A stretch of 64,000 nt of DNA from Siderastrea siderea (GCA_964030785.1 OZ034970.1:40128377-40192376); one strand, 5' to 3'; counted from the stretch's first letter, positions 35,167 to 47,406 are shown. The notes: a model not told the origin generated them from the letters alone. Made by a program: numbers and translations.

Positions 35167-35651
35167 TGGTGAGAAGCTTAGTGGCATCATACAGCTTCTT
35201 GAATCTCCGTCTGGTCTGCAGTTTCTTGCCTTCCTTTGTATAATTAGCTATCTTGTCGACGCTTGTTCTCACACTATTGCCTTTTTCTATTTTCCCTTTT
35301 AAGCTTGAGAAACTTTGCTTTCTTATTCAGTACCGGCTCTGCAACCAACCTACACGTTAATTTATGCCAGCAGCTTTTGGCAGTTTGCTTCTCAATGGAT
35401 TTATCTGTTTCTATCCATGTGCGTTTCTGCACCTTCTTGCGTGAGAACAACGTCCTTTCTAACCACATGTGGCACACAGACTGGCCTTGAACAACCATCC
35501 TCTTTCTGTGTGTCTCTCATTTGCAGAAGTATAAACATGGGCAACACTCGATTTCTGACGCGCATACTCAAAAAGGGCGGTGAAGTTTTTTTTTTGCCGA
35601 GATTGGACAAAACTCAAACGTAAAATTATTTATACTAAAACAAATATATAT

Positions 35652-35798
35652 ATATTATTTGCCGGCCGGGAGGTCCGTATTGAGAAAAACTGTGCCAGAG
35701 GTCTTGAGTACGGCCCGAGGCCGCAGGCCGAGGGCCGTGCTCAAGACCGAGGGCACAGTTTTTCTCAATACGGACCGACCAAGGCCGGCAAATAATAT
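35652..35798. mobile_element. Foldback MITE with ATTATTTGCCGGCC ends
   Basis: The left arm ATATTATTTGCCGGCC, GGTCCGTATTGAG, AAAAACTGTGCC is mirrored almost completely by GGCACAGTTTTTCTCAATAC, GGACCG, GGCCGGCAAATAATAT. The centre is the GC-rich segment GGCCCGAGGCCGCAGGCCGA. Confidence 0.92.
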
Positions 35799-36182
35799 TT
35801 TTATTTTTTTCTTGTTGTTTTTCAAAAGTTAAACGTGTCTTGTTGTTTTCGGAAAGCAACGTTTTGCAAGCGCGCGTAAAATGAACCATGAAACGAAGCC
35901 GTTTGTGACACCAGAGCAGCAAAATACGCTTTTTTACTCTGTTAAAACTCAGAAATCACAGGAAGCAATATAACTAAAAGAAACCCCTTTATTTTCCCAA
36001 ATTTCGATACATGTAGCTAACTCCTGCTCGATTTACTCGAGCCGTACCGTTGACCGCGGTCAAGATCGGAAAATTCCGCCCGCTCCCGGAACCAATCAGA
36101 TTGCAGGATTTGGTTCATCTTGCCCGCTCACGCACTGAGAAAAAAATAAAGATGATTATTTCGCGACTTCTCATTCACAAGC

Positions 36183-36661
36183 ACAGGGCGCAGAGCGGTT
36201 ATATTTGACCGCAATGCTGCCTAAATTCATCGCGCAAATCGATCTCGTTGATTCAAAACAATGAACGCGACTGAACAAAGCGTCATGCTATCTAAACGAC
36301 TACGTGGGAGGCTCGAAAGCCGCATACAGCAATTACTGCGGGTGTATTACCAGTTACTTACAGTCGACTAACACTTCATCTCAGCATGCAGAAAATCCTC
36401 TCCTGTTTCCGTCACCAGTATGTTACGGTCCACATCGAACGAATCATGTGGAATTGGTTTCTTCCCTCGTCGTTTTCTCTTCTCGGCACTTCGTGCCTTG
36501 TTCTCTCCGGGCGACCATTGTCTGCCTTTCGCCGGACGCGTAGATAGATAGCATGACGCTTTGTTCACTCACGTTTATTGTTTTGAATCAACAAGATCGA
36601 TTTGCGCGATGAATTTCGGCAGCATTAAGCTAAGGTCAACTATGATTCCTCTGCGCCCTGT
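36183..36661. mobile_element. Foldback element with ~125-bp arms
   Basis: The left arm (36183-36306; ACAGGGCGCAGAG ... GATTCAAAACAATGAACG) is inverted at 36536-36661 (CGTTTATTGTTTTGAATC ... CTCTGCGCCCTGT). The spacer is ~230 bp, and the arms are ~90% alike by eye. Confidence 0.85.
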
Positions 36662-37133
36662 AGCAAGTGGAAGTATGAGAAAACAAAGCATGCTATGAAA
36701 ATACAAGCTGCAGACGAATTTTTAAAAAATGTTTTAAACTAGTGGAAGCGGAAGCATTCTATTTGTTTACGGAATAAAGGCTTATTTTTTCGTAATGGTA
36801 GATAACTTTCAACCAATCACAGTCTGCGTTAGTAATTTCTTGTAAACCACTTAATGGGTATTGGTTGGTTCAGCGAGCAAGCACTCACAGTTCGATTTGT
36901 CAGTGAGTAACAACTTTCTAAAAATCAGTCAATGTTTTCTTCGATTTCAATTAGTTTTCAGCATTCCAATAAGCCAATCGAACATTTTTTTTCGGGGAAA
37001 TGTCGAACGAAAATCGCTCAAACACAACTTACGTTGTCAATTGCGTCCACGGGCGAGCAAGGGAAAATGGGAGATGGTTGCGCCACAATGCAAACTTTTT
37101 GCAAGGAGCTGGTTCCATTCAATAACATTTAAA

Positions 37134-37154
37134 ATGAAACAAAGAGTGTGCCGT
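37134..37154 (+). CDS. Candidate first coding exon of third bZIP gene
   Basis: ATG at 37134 opens seven codons (MKQRVCR) to a strong donor CGT|GTAAGT at 37154/37155. Phase 0 matches the acceptor at 38364/38365. The same frame is open far upstream, with another ATG about 21 codons earlier (MVAPQCKLF), so the start is uncertain. Supported only by donor quality and phase. Confidence 0.35.
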
Positions 37155-37429
37155 GTAAGTGGTTACAGTAGTTTTTAAACTGAACCACTGTTAGCAATGC
37201 CAGCAAGGTTCTTTGATGGTTTAGTTTGTCAATGGAGCTGTAGCTATAACTTGAATGGTGTTAATAAGGATCACTTAGTCAGAACAAAATCGCTTTTAAG
37301 AAGATATTGTAATGCTTGGAACGCATTATTCAGTTGGATGGTCAGATAAGCATACCAAGATCCACTCATTGATCCGAAAAATACACACTGCATTGAATAG
37401 CCGTTTACGTTTTGTCTTCAGCTAGCGTC

Positions 37430-37575
37430 GTTTTCAAGGCGTTGTCTGGTGCACTAACTTTCATTTAAAAGAGGAGTTTTCATTCACACACAAGAAACTC
37501 ATTTTCATATAAAAGGTCGTGCACAAGGCCTCACTTTGAAACAGAGGCTTAAGGAAACTCGGAGACGGCCTATTT
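37430..37575. mobile_element. Palindromic MITE, ATAGGCCATTTCCGAATT family, member 4 (degraded)
   Basis: The right arm CTCATTTTCATAT, AAGGCCTCACTTTGAAA, ACTCGGAGACGGCCTAT aligns with the family. The left arm (TTTTCAAGGCG ... TTTCATTTAAAAGAGGAG) is strongly diverged. Confidence 0.65.
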
Positions 37576-38364
37576 TCTTAGCTATGGTAATGGATGTGGA
37601 CGGAGGACAGATGCTACGCACCGAGAATTCATTACTCACGAAGAATCTTAAAATCCTTTAGCCATCATGTAACCTAAACACACCAAGCACTAACCAGTGC
37701 ACTGAAACCATTTTTTTTCATTTGTTGTGCAATTTGCATGGCATGGGATCGCAGACAAACAAATATTTTCTCAATTAGAGTAAAAAAGAGGTCAGTGGTA
37801 CGCTCGAACAATTGTAAATAGAGACCTAGGTGTCTATTCATCGGGTTTTACACCTGTTAGCTAAATTAGCGAGTGAAATATTTACATATTTCGCGCCAAT
37901 TGTCCTTAACAGGTGTTCAGGGGGGGACGAAACCCTCAACTAATGGGAGAGCAAGCCACATCTCCGCAATAAATTGGCAGGCCAAAAAACTCCATTAACC
38001 TTCAAAAACATTGAAAGGAGCATTTTTCACTGGAATAATTTCCGTTGCGTTTTCTTAGATACAAGATAATCGGCAGAAAAATTTTAAAATATCTTGAAAT
38101 TTTACGAATTTCGAAACGATTTTCGCAGGCTATTCTGTTAGTTACACGATAAAGAATTAAGATTCCTCATCCCCCGGAAAACAACCTGTCATTTATTCAT
38201 CCATGACTTATGTTTATGTAAGGTGTGCTTATCTGATTTCTCGTCAGCCTTTTTTAAGAGGTGAATTAAGTGATTTTATAATCTCCTATCTGTGATTTTT
38301 TTTCTTGTCTTTCGTTGTTCGTCTACACATGTTCGTTCGCGACTTTTTCTTTCCATTAATGCAG

Positions 38365-38472
38365 CTCACCCAAGAGGAAGAACAAAGACGAAAGCTTCGG
38401 CGAGAGCGAAACAAAGTGGCCGCTTCGAAATGCCGGATGAAAAGGAAGCAACATGTAAACACTTTGAGAAAG
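38365..38472 (+). CDS. Third bZIP gene (Fos/ATF3-like), basic-region exon
   Basis: A 108-nt phase-0 exon with acceptor CATTAATGCAG and donor AAG|GTCAGT, the same length and phase as the exon at 8196. It encodes LTQEEEQRRK followed by the basic region NKVAASKCRMKRKQH. It joins in frame across a ~2.9-kb intron to 41397-41537. Together with 8196/20301 it shows a local family of three bZIP loci on the same strand. Predicted nuclear DNA-binding factor of the AP-1/ATF class; exact orthology is not resolved. Confidence 0.9.
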
Positions 38473-41396
38473 GTCAGTGATCGCTCGTTTTTGCTAAGGA
38501 TAGAAACTTCTTTGCTACTAGTTTCGGAAACGTTTCTCGTGGTTTCCTAAATCAGAGAAAACGTATGGTGCTTTGTTTTCGCGACAAGGTTTTCTCTACT
38601 TAAACGGATTTACTTTGAATAGTGACCCGGCTCAAATTAATAAAATTGATACTGGACTGACAGTCGTAGGATACTATCTACAGATTCTACAGCATGATCA
38701 ATTCACTTGTGAATGAGTAGGTTAGCCGAATGGCCCCACATGTGCCGGACTGGCTAAAAGCCTGATTCTAGAACCACAATTCTGTGGGAGCACACGGGCA
38801 GATGTTTGCAGAGAGAGAACTCGGCTGGTTGTTACGGTTATATTCCCGTCTTACTCTTCAACAAGATTTTTCACTGCAAATGCCCCGTTGTCGGGGAATT
38901 TCGAATACAACTTGATGGAGGATACGTTCCCGGAAAGATTAAGTCACCGTATGTAAAGGTCTGCCAGCTTTTGGTGTAAATGCGGCCGCTCTTTGGGTTT
39001 GTTTTAGGTTGTCTTTAAAACGTTTCTGATGCCCAACAGTGGTTCGATTTTCTTTATAACTGAGAAAACAGGAGTAGTTTTAGAGCAGTGGATACTGGCA
39101 TTCGGAGCACGTGACCAGCCCAGAGCAGTATGGCGGCAAAATAAACAGAACCACAGTAATGTACTACTCACTGACATTAATAGCTTTTATGTGACTGGTC
39201 AAACTTGAGGGGGTTTCATCTACAGACTCAAACAGTACCAGAGAAACGTATTGCTCCGTAACTTTCTATTTAACGGTCACCGTTTAAGTTTCGTTAAGAG
39301 GCTTAAAGTTAGACCCCCCACAAACAACATCACCACTGGAAAGTACCACTCAATAGCTTTCATTTGGATTATAGAACCTCCCTTTCCAGCAAAATAAACA
39401 GCACCTAAGTCAGTAGATTTTATTTGATTGTTTGCTCTTAGACTCCAAGATGGGGGATGCCATTGATTATACGAAGGCTTCCAAGACGGAAATTCATCCA
39501 TCCAACACAATACTGCACCTTACATGACAAGTTTTCTATTGGTTGATGCCTCTATTATATTCGCCTTTTTAATTAACAGAAATACTGTTTTGGTACTTCT
39601 TATGCCACCGGTATCTCTTGTTGTAGCGATGCACGTGCCAGACGTGACTTGAAACGAGGCTGGCATTACGGCAGAAGGGCAGATTTATTGGCCGAGTTTT
39701 GGCTTGTGCTATTGGGAAGGAAAAACGGCTATAGAGCCGTTACTTTCCTTCTTTTGTACAGTTGTAATTTTCCTTCTAATTGCCATACGCTTTGAAGAAG
39801 AAAAGTTGTACTAGTTGAAATATCGGTCAATTAAACTGCCCTTCTGTTTTTTGCCAGTTCTACAATCATTTTTGTGTTTATTCTCCACGGGGTTACTCCC
39901 TAAGATGGGCTATTGGGGGAGGCGCCGCCCGAAAGGGACGCCGGCTTTTTTGCACTTGCAGTATACTTAAGAGTTGGGAAATTTACTGTTTTAGTATGGT
40001 AATGGGCCACCAAAATACACCTTAAACTGAGAGGGGGAGGAGCAAAGTCTAAGTACTAAATTTGTTTGAAAAATTTGGACAGAAACCACAAGGAAAGAAA
40101 ACGAAAGCTCGGAGTCTTTGAGCCCGGGCTAATTTGTTGTTTTTGGCTTAATTTTGAGACACAAAAGTGGTACTTTTTTTGTTCTAGGTATATAAAAGGA
40201 GAAACTTTTCGACAAAGATTAGGATCTCCTGATTTGAGGATGAGGGGTTGAACTTCGGTGCGGAGCCACCCCGCAGGAAAATTTAATGAGTACCACCAGG
40301 TTTTTATTATCGGACCCTTCACGAACTGAACAATGCAACACCAGAAGAGAAACTGGCAATTATTGTTCTTTACTACATGGAGAAAAAGGACGTTACAAAT
40401 TCACTGACGGAACTCAAAACTTCTCTCTGCGAATTCATTACTCATAAAGAGTCATTATATGGAATCCTTCAAACATCATTTAACCTGAAATACAACCAAT
40501 TATTCTCGTGAAAGTGCAGAAAGAAAGAAAGAGCATTTCCTAATGCAAAGTTAGGGCAGTGGTCCATCGCCTTCGACGTTATTACTAAACGCTTTGAAGC
40601 AATCAATTTATATGAGTAATAATTATTGATCTAGTGTTGTTGCAGGGACACACGTCTCCCCGCCCCACTAAAGGAGCTAAACCCTGGCTGGTGTTCTATG
40701 TGTCCCGTGCTGTTTTGGGTTTTTATTCACGTTTGGTTTTCGTTCGTCACAATCTTGCTAAATCAAGTTCCTTTCTTTTCTGAGACGAAATTGGACTAAA
40801 GATATCGCAGTAATAGTTGCTTTAGGTAGGCAGGAAACGCTTGAAGAATTACATGTCATTATTTAGTTATATAGAAACACGTCCAGGTGTCTGAGTTGGG
40901 TGGCTCTGGTTCACTAAGGAACGTAGTGTTTCGCTAGTGAACCCCGAAAAGCACAGGACGCATTGAGCTCTAGCCAGGGTTTAAGCCGCGGCTACACGAG
41001 CGATTTTTTGCTTGCGATGATGCGATTCTTTTGAAATTGTCGCGTCGCCAACGCGCGGCGAAATCGCCCGTGTAGCCACCCTCTGAAGAAGTCCGTGATT
41101 TAGTCGCAAAAAATTCAACTCATTGAATTTCTTGCGATTTTTTTATGCGATTTTTTCATCTGTCGCATCACCTGTGCGAGGGTGGCTACACATGCGATTT
41201 TCTCCGCGCGCTGGTGACGCGACAATTTTCAAAAAAATCGCATCACCATCGCAAGCAAAAAATCGCTCGTGTAGCCGCGGCTTTAGCCCCTTTGTTACTG
41301 TGGGGTGAGGTACTGATCCTGGGAACAGGATTAGCTGAGAGAGTCATGAAGAGGTATTTAGACTAAATGAACTGGATACTTTTTTGTCGTTCCTAG
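38473..41396 (+). other. Intron of the third bZIP gene
   Basis: About 2.9 kb between the two bZIP exons. It contains the foldback element at 40983-41284. It also contains a diverged dispersed repeat at ~39120-39430 (CAGCAAAATAAACAGCACC, GGTTTCATCTACAGACTCAAA) that has a relative at ~42690-43000 outside the gene. Confidence 0.7.
40983..41284. mobile_element. Foldback MITE with AAGCCGCGGCTACACGAGCG ends
   Basis: Ends AAGCCGCGGCTACACGAGCG and CGCTCGTGTAGCCGCGGCTT are perfect inverted repeats. The arms continue through ATTTTTTGCTTGCGATG / CATCGCAAGCAAAAAAT and a GGTGGCTACAC pair. It sits in the bZIP intron ~110 bp before the zipper exon. Confidence 0.93.
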
Positions 41397-41537
41397 GCCT
41401 TGGAAGAGCTGGAAGCCGCCAACAGCCAACTAGAATCTGAAATAGCTTACCTTACAGCGGAGCGAGAACAACTTGAAATGATGCTTGACGCGCATGTCTG
41501 CAATATGGAAAAAGCCGCTGGCCGCGGACCAGCTTGA
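41397..41537 (+). CDS. Third bZIP gene, leucine-zipper exon
   Basis: Acceptor TTTTTGTCGTTCCTAG, then 47 codons to TGA. With the upstream Leu in NTL, the heptad leucines are EEL, SQL, AYL and EQL (five in all), ending LEMMLDAHVC like a Fos/ATF3 zipper end. The C-terminal tail is only ~12 residues, shorter than in the 9337 paralogue. The exon pair is fully open with both splice sites intact, so this is the best-preserved bZIP locus here. Confidence 0.9.
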   Translation, partial: ALEELEAANSQLESEIAYLTAEREQLEMMLDAHVCNMEKAAGRGPA

Positions 41538-42082
41538 ACATTTTAGATCTACGTTCCTTCACAATCTGGATGCAACCGTTTCTTCAGTCGAAATTTGAGT
41601 TGAATCAGTGGATGCCGCTATTTGCTACAAAATGCTTTTAATTTCAGCAAAAGAAAGAAGACACCTTTTTTTTTTCAAAGAAATGATGCAAATGAGTTCA
41701 AACGACACGAAACGCATGAAGAAGTGACACCTCCGACTACTCGACTTTCTCGTCCCAACTTCAATACAAGTGGCTGATGGAGAAGTTATCTACGAATTTG
41801 ACACTGCGTATTAAGGCGACTCACACTTTTGATCTACTGGTGAGCTTCATTGTATTTATCCGTCAACGGACATTTTCTTCCGTTGAGCTAATTAAGTGAA
41901 TGTAAAGTGATAATCTAGAGTTCATCAGTAACTTAGGTAGATCGGCTTAATTATTTAAAGTGGAAAGTAAATCTTAAACAAATGAACGTAAAGTTTTTAC
42001 TATATAAAAAAACCGGTTTTTCATTGTCATTACTAAAACCAGGGCACGATAAGATTATTGCCTTGTCTAGCTTTGAACAGGG
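41538..42082. other. 3' flank of the third bZIP gene
   Basis: No further exon or canonical AATAAA near the stop was seen. Confidence 0.4.
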
Positions 42083-42388
42083 GCGCTTTCCATTCAATAA
42101 AAAATTCCAATTTGAATTTCTGTAAATTTCCATTGGTGAATGGAGCACCTTTTTCCGTTTTTCCTGAAATTTCCTAAAAAGAGGACAACATCGCGAGCTA
42201 TACCCAAACTTTCGAAAGTTTCTTCTTGGAAATTCTAGTACCATTTGATTTTGTTCCTTGAGTTTCGGAAATTTTCCATTGCATGGTTGGTATTCAACAA
42301 CTTCCGAAATTTTCAGGAAACGTTCCCAGGAAATTTCCGTACCATTCTTTCTCGGAATTTTTGGAATTTTTGGTCAAATGGAAAGCAC
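42083..42388. mobile_element. Degenerate foldback element rich in GGAAATTTCC motifs
   Basis: The outer segments GCTTTCCATTCAATAAAAAA and TTTTTGGTCAAATGGAAAGC are inverted relative to each other. Internal TTTCC(T/G)GAAATTT segments recur on both sides. The arms are imperfect. Confidence 0.55.
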
Positions 42389-43959
42389 TCCAGGACAACA
42401 GTCGACCTTGGCTTGCGAAAAAACACTTATCTCGCGGGCAGAGATGAAACCAATTTGTTTGTCTATTCTTTTTTTTTCAAAAGCATTTTTTTACTAATAA
42501 CTTTTGTACTGTCGGCTTTTCTTAAGTTATTTGTATTATAGTCTAAACATCAGAAGTGATTACTTTAAGAATACCATCATATAACAATGATTATCAGTTT
42601 GTCTGGTGCGATAGTTCATTATAATCTTTTTAACCTTCCCTCCTTTATTTTGCAAAATAGTAGTACGGTAGCTATTGCTCGCTTGGCTTTTATTTGAACA
42701 GTTACATTTTAGGATTTCAACCACAAATCCATAACTCCGCTAAAACTACCTTTTCCTGGCAAATAGCTCAGTTTCATTTCAGTTGTCTTAATTTAGGGTT
42801 TCATCCACAGATTCAAAAGTTAGAACCCTCTTGAACAGGATAACTGAAACTGTGCCTCAAGAGAGCGATTATAAATCATCCTTTTCATTAAACTGTCGCA
42901 GGTAAAGATTTAATCCACAGACTAAAGAAATAAAACCATTTACAGCAAAATAAACATCACCGAAAGAAAGTGCCGGTCAATCTCAAACTAAAATAAGTCA
43001 GACCTGGTAACAACGTGTCAACTGGTTTGGCTGTAACGGGGGAGGGGTTTGCTCACTCAATAGGACGATCATACCAGCCAAACTAGTGAAGATATTATTG
43101 GGTTCAGATGATTTCGTATGTTGCTCTGCTCAAGATTTCAAGAAAATGAAACATACTTTATGTTGCCTGTTTAAGTAAAAAAAAACAAAAAGAGACATAC
43201 TTGATCATTCTCAACGCAGATTTCAGTTACCAAAAGTTGAAAAAAAATGGCTCATTAAAATTTAAAAATTGCAGCTAGAGCTAAGAAATTTTGAGCCAAT
43301 AAAAAGTTGCAGTGAAAGGTTCCTGAACTTCAGAGGGGCCAAGGACAGGATTTTCATGATGACAAGTTGGAAATTAAGTTAATGCATTTTGGGGTCATAA
43401 AAAGTGTCCTTTACAGGAGCAGTTCTCAAAAACAAAGCCAAATTTCTATGTTTTTTATTTCCAATTTTGTGACCGTCATTTTAGAATAGTACATTCACTT
43501 AAATTTAGTACGTCACACTTATTATTGAACCCGTTAACAAAGATTAGTTGCTCCATTAGAGCGCGTTTAAGCCACAAAATAATTGGTAGAATACCATCCA
43601 GAGTCAATTAGGAGACTCTCATGGTTTAGAAAGTATTATGATCATAATTGTGATTATTATTAATTATATTTTTAATTTTCAAAGTCGTTGAATTATGTGT
43701 ATTACATGACTGCACTTCACTTTTAAAATAGTTGCTAGGTAACCAATAGAATACTACCCTCAAGGGTCAATGTACCATTTTATTGAATAAACTTATAAGA
43801 AAACTTTCTTTACCTTTAAATATACCCACATTCTCTAATTTCGTCAGTCGTCACAAAAGATTAGCTGTTCTGACGTCCTTTCAAGAGCACAAACAGTGTC
43901 TATATACCCGGCAGTCGGGTATGGATGTTTCAAGACTAAATACCCGGCAGTTCGAAATT
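42389..43959. other. Unannotated intergenic
   Basis: Contains a diverged dispersed repeat at ~42690-43000 related to one at ~39120-39430. No coding exon seen. Confidence 0.4.
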
Positions 43960-45560
43960 TTCGAAGGATTTTGACGGAAAGGCTTACTCTAAAGTTCTGA
44001 AAGCATTCGATATTTGTTTACCGCTACATCTCACTTCTACGGTCAGTGTTTGGGCAAATACCGACGACGCCAGGATTAGCTGGAAAAACTTCTGAATACC
44101 TCGCGGAAGCGCTTAAAAACAATTTCACAAAAAATCCGACATTTGGCTTTTTGGCAACAACTGCGCGCTCGTAAACAGTTGCCTACAGAGCGTGGTTCTG
44201 AATTTGCCTCAGTAATAAGGCGCCTTTGTCGGCGAATTGATTTGCCGGCTAGTAAATGCGTCACTATTTTTATCCAAAACTTAAGACTGGAACTCAAAAA
44301 TTGTTCTTTTACAACAGCCAACTACTCTAGAGGAGGCAGATATGCATGCTAAGTTGAAGAAATCATTGCCTGAAACCAAAACAACTGATTGTTTTGGTTA
44401 ACTTTTGGACGCGCTTAAGAAATTGCAAACACCTTCACTGCCAACGCCCTCTTCTGTTGTGACTTCGTACACAACGCCCACTCATCCCTACGACGACACT
44501 TCACGCCCTTCTCATAGCATGCAATAATTAAACTGAGATAAGATAGCGCAAAGATTCGACAAGAAGTACGCGTAACTACAAGCCACCGTTTTAATGGTGC
44601 AAATCAGCGGGTCGCAGAACATTTGCATTGATGGTCGGCCAATTTGCGATTTTCGCCATAAACCAGGCCATATAAGGGCAGTGCGTGTGCCGTCAGAGAC
44701 AAACCCAACTCCGTGATCTAAGAATTCCATTTTCTACTAGGCCATCTATTGCAAACAATTCTTGGAGGAGACCTCAATCGGGCGCAACCAACTCGCAAAA
44801 TTTAAACTAGATACTTAAACTAGATACGACCTCTTTTGAACGGGAACAAAGTGAGGTCGTTTTACTGATGACGTACCGCCGCCCTCGGGTACACAAGATA
44901 GCTCGAATGTTTACGACAAGAATACAATTGAGGTATTCCACGTCGCAGCTGAAGGCATAGCTTCGTTGCAACTTTAACGAAATGTTAAAATGAACGCGCT
45001 CAATTATCAGAACTGACAGTCGAAACCGTACAACCAGAGGATTGGAATATAGTTTTTGCCCAATCCCAATTTGTTTGTGAACCAGTCGTTAATATCTGAT
45101 TCAATACTGCTACTCTAGAAGCTCGTAACATGCGAAGTAATGAACTTAGATTGCGAGATCGCTGAACTACCAAGTAACACGATTGCCATGGAGCAGAATT
45201 GTGTTTGAAGAACACGTCACCGGTCATCAGATTAAACTAGCTAAGGCGGTCCATTAAACAGCGAGCCATTTTTTTGGATAAAGTCTGTTTTATTGCCCAA
45301 AATGAACCAGGGGAAACTGGAACGATAGTTTCAGCCACTCACACGATAGTCAAGGATGCTTTCACAGGCACCGAAAATCCCAATAACAAATGTTTAACAT
45401 CGGAGCGTGTCTCTCCGGCTCGCTAACACAGCTGACTTGCATGATTTCCATTACGAAATTAGTGCAGCACGTGAGGACAATGTTAATGGCAAATTTACCC
45501 CGGCAGAACTACGCGAAACCGTGATGTTCACGATGCAGGGTGGGCTATAAGAATCCTCTA
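43960..45560 (+). pseudogene. Ty3/gypsy-type gag relic
   Basis: 44143-44352 encodes a retrotransposon Gag segment: WQQLRARKQLPTERGSEF, VIRRLCRRIDLP, and FIQNLRLELKN. After a frame change it continues as TLEEADMHAKLKKSLPET (to ~44400). A preceding segment in another frame (EYLAEALKNNFTKNPTFGF) belongs to the same protein, so there are at least two frameshifts plus stops. A degenerate zinc knuckle follows at ~44630-44690. Long terminal repeats were not identified. Decayed host-genome element with no coding potential left. Confidence 0.72.
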
Positions 45561-45755
45561 AAAGTTGCCATGACTGTGTTTGCTGCTAATCGCCTTTTGA
45601 AATTCATTAAGGTTGATAGACAGATTACGCTGTCACAAAAGTGCATTGCTCGATAATGTCTTCCATTGTCCGCTTATCAATTTTGTCTCCCATTAATTTT
45701 AAACAATCTACCTATCAATAGAGGTTAAAAGTAATTCTCTTTCCTCCTCGGAACG

Positions 45756-47398
45756 CGGCTATTTATCAGCGCGGAGGCTCCATTTTTTATATCAAATTTT
45801 TGGCCAGTAAGCATTAACCGATCTCAAGTAATTTTTGACACTCAAAATAAGGAATGTTTAAGTTCTACAAAACTATAAGTTTTAGGGAAAACAAGACAAA
45901 CGATTAAGATATACAAGCGCTATTTGAAGACCTGGAAAACGCAAATATTTCAATCAAAAGGCAATAATTTTTTTCTAAATAAGCTCAATAACTTCTGAGA
46001 CTTCAAGGTTTACTGTGAGCAATTTTCTACAAAATCGACTGGGACTTCAAAATATTATGTTAGAGTAATTGCCTCAACTGTTGCAAGAACTCTAAAGTAA
46101 TGCTAGGATCGCCAATATTTTTGTCAGCTTGATACCACCTAAAACTCTAAGATCGAAAACTCCCAGTAAAATCTACAAGCAAACGAACTGAACAGTATGT
46201 TTACAGTGCGCAACGTGTCAATCTGAAGATATTCAAGTTTGTTCGACTTGTGAAAAAACTACCGATTTGTTTTCCCTTATTTCTTACTATCAGATGATAA
46301 AATCCACCATATATACAAACGACCTGTTCTAGTTTCAGCCTTGTAGCCTCGATGAAATCCAACGAATTTGGTCCGTCAAGTTGGCTCCTTTGCGTCTTCT
46401 ATTTTATAAAATGGAAAAAGAGCCCTCGAGTTCCTGTAAATTATTCAAACTTACCGCGTTCTGGGATTTAATTGCCATTTAGGAATTACGGCTTTTCCCA
46501 TTCATCATTGTTGAAACAAATTATTGCGACACAAATTGCATGAAAAAACGCACCGCTGCATTATCATTTCATTTGTCCATGAACTGAAATTCCCAAGTGG
46601 CAAAATAAATCCCAGAACGCGGTAAGTTTGAATAATTTTCAGGAACACGAGGGCTTCTTCCACTGTATAAAATAGAAGACGCGAACTAGCCAACTTGCCG
46701 AGCCAAATTCGTTGGATTTCGTCGACGCTGCAGGCCTGAAACTAGGTGAGTTCGTTTGTATATATGCTGGATTTTTTTATACTTAGAAATAAGGTAAAAC
46801 AAATCAGTAGTTTTTCCGCAAGTTGAACAAACTTGAATATCCTCAGATTCACAAGTTACGCACTAGTATAACCATGCTGCGGGCTCTTCATTCGCTTGTT
46901 GATTTTACTGGGAGTTTTCGATCTTTTCCGATTTTTCAGCAGAGGTTTAGGTGGTATCAAGCTGTCAAAAAATATGTGCGATCTTAGCAATACGTTAGCG
47001 TCTTGAAATAGCTGAGGTAATTACATAAACAAACTATTTTGGAGCCTAAATTCAACAATCAACTGTGCAGAGATTTCTACCCAGCCGATTTTATAGAAAC
47101 TTGCTCAGAGTTTACCTTGAAGTCTTAGAACATATTGAGCTTAATTAGAAAAAAAAAATCAGGCCATCCTCGTTTGATGGAAAGATTCAGTCGCGTTTTT
47201 CCTGAAAGGAATAGGTCTTAAAATAGCGCTTGTATCTCTTGAACGTTTGTCTTATTTGCCCTAAGACTACAAGTTTTGTAGAAGTCGAACATTCTTTCTT
47301 TAGAGTGCCAAAAATTACTGAAATCAGTTAACGCTTTGCAGTCGAAAATTCGATTTATAACAAAGTGGAGCCTCCTCGCTAATAAATAGCCGCGGGCC
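45756..47398. repeat. 1.6-kb imperfect palindrome (foldback or inverted duplication)
   Basis: The left end CGCGGCTATTTATCAGCGCG is mirrored by the right end (plus strand CTAATAAATAGCCGCGGG). Inner pairs include AAACTTACCGCGTTCTGGGA (46450) / TCCCAGAACGCGGTAAGTTT (46611), and GATACCACCTAAA (46131) / TTTAGGTGGTATC (46946). The arms are ~0.75-0.8 kb around a ~100-bp spacer near 46540 and are visibly diverged. No transposase frame. Confidence 0.85.
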
Positions 47399-47406
47399 GC
47401 CCTAAA

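Noticed and set aside
42230..42345. GAA/TTC-rich run resembling heat-shock elements
   Set aside because: Spacing is irregular and the motifs follow from the GGAAATTTCC foldback structure; no promoter context.
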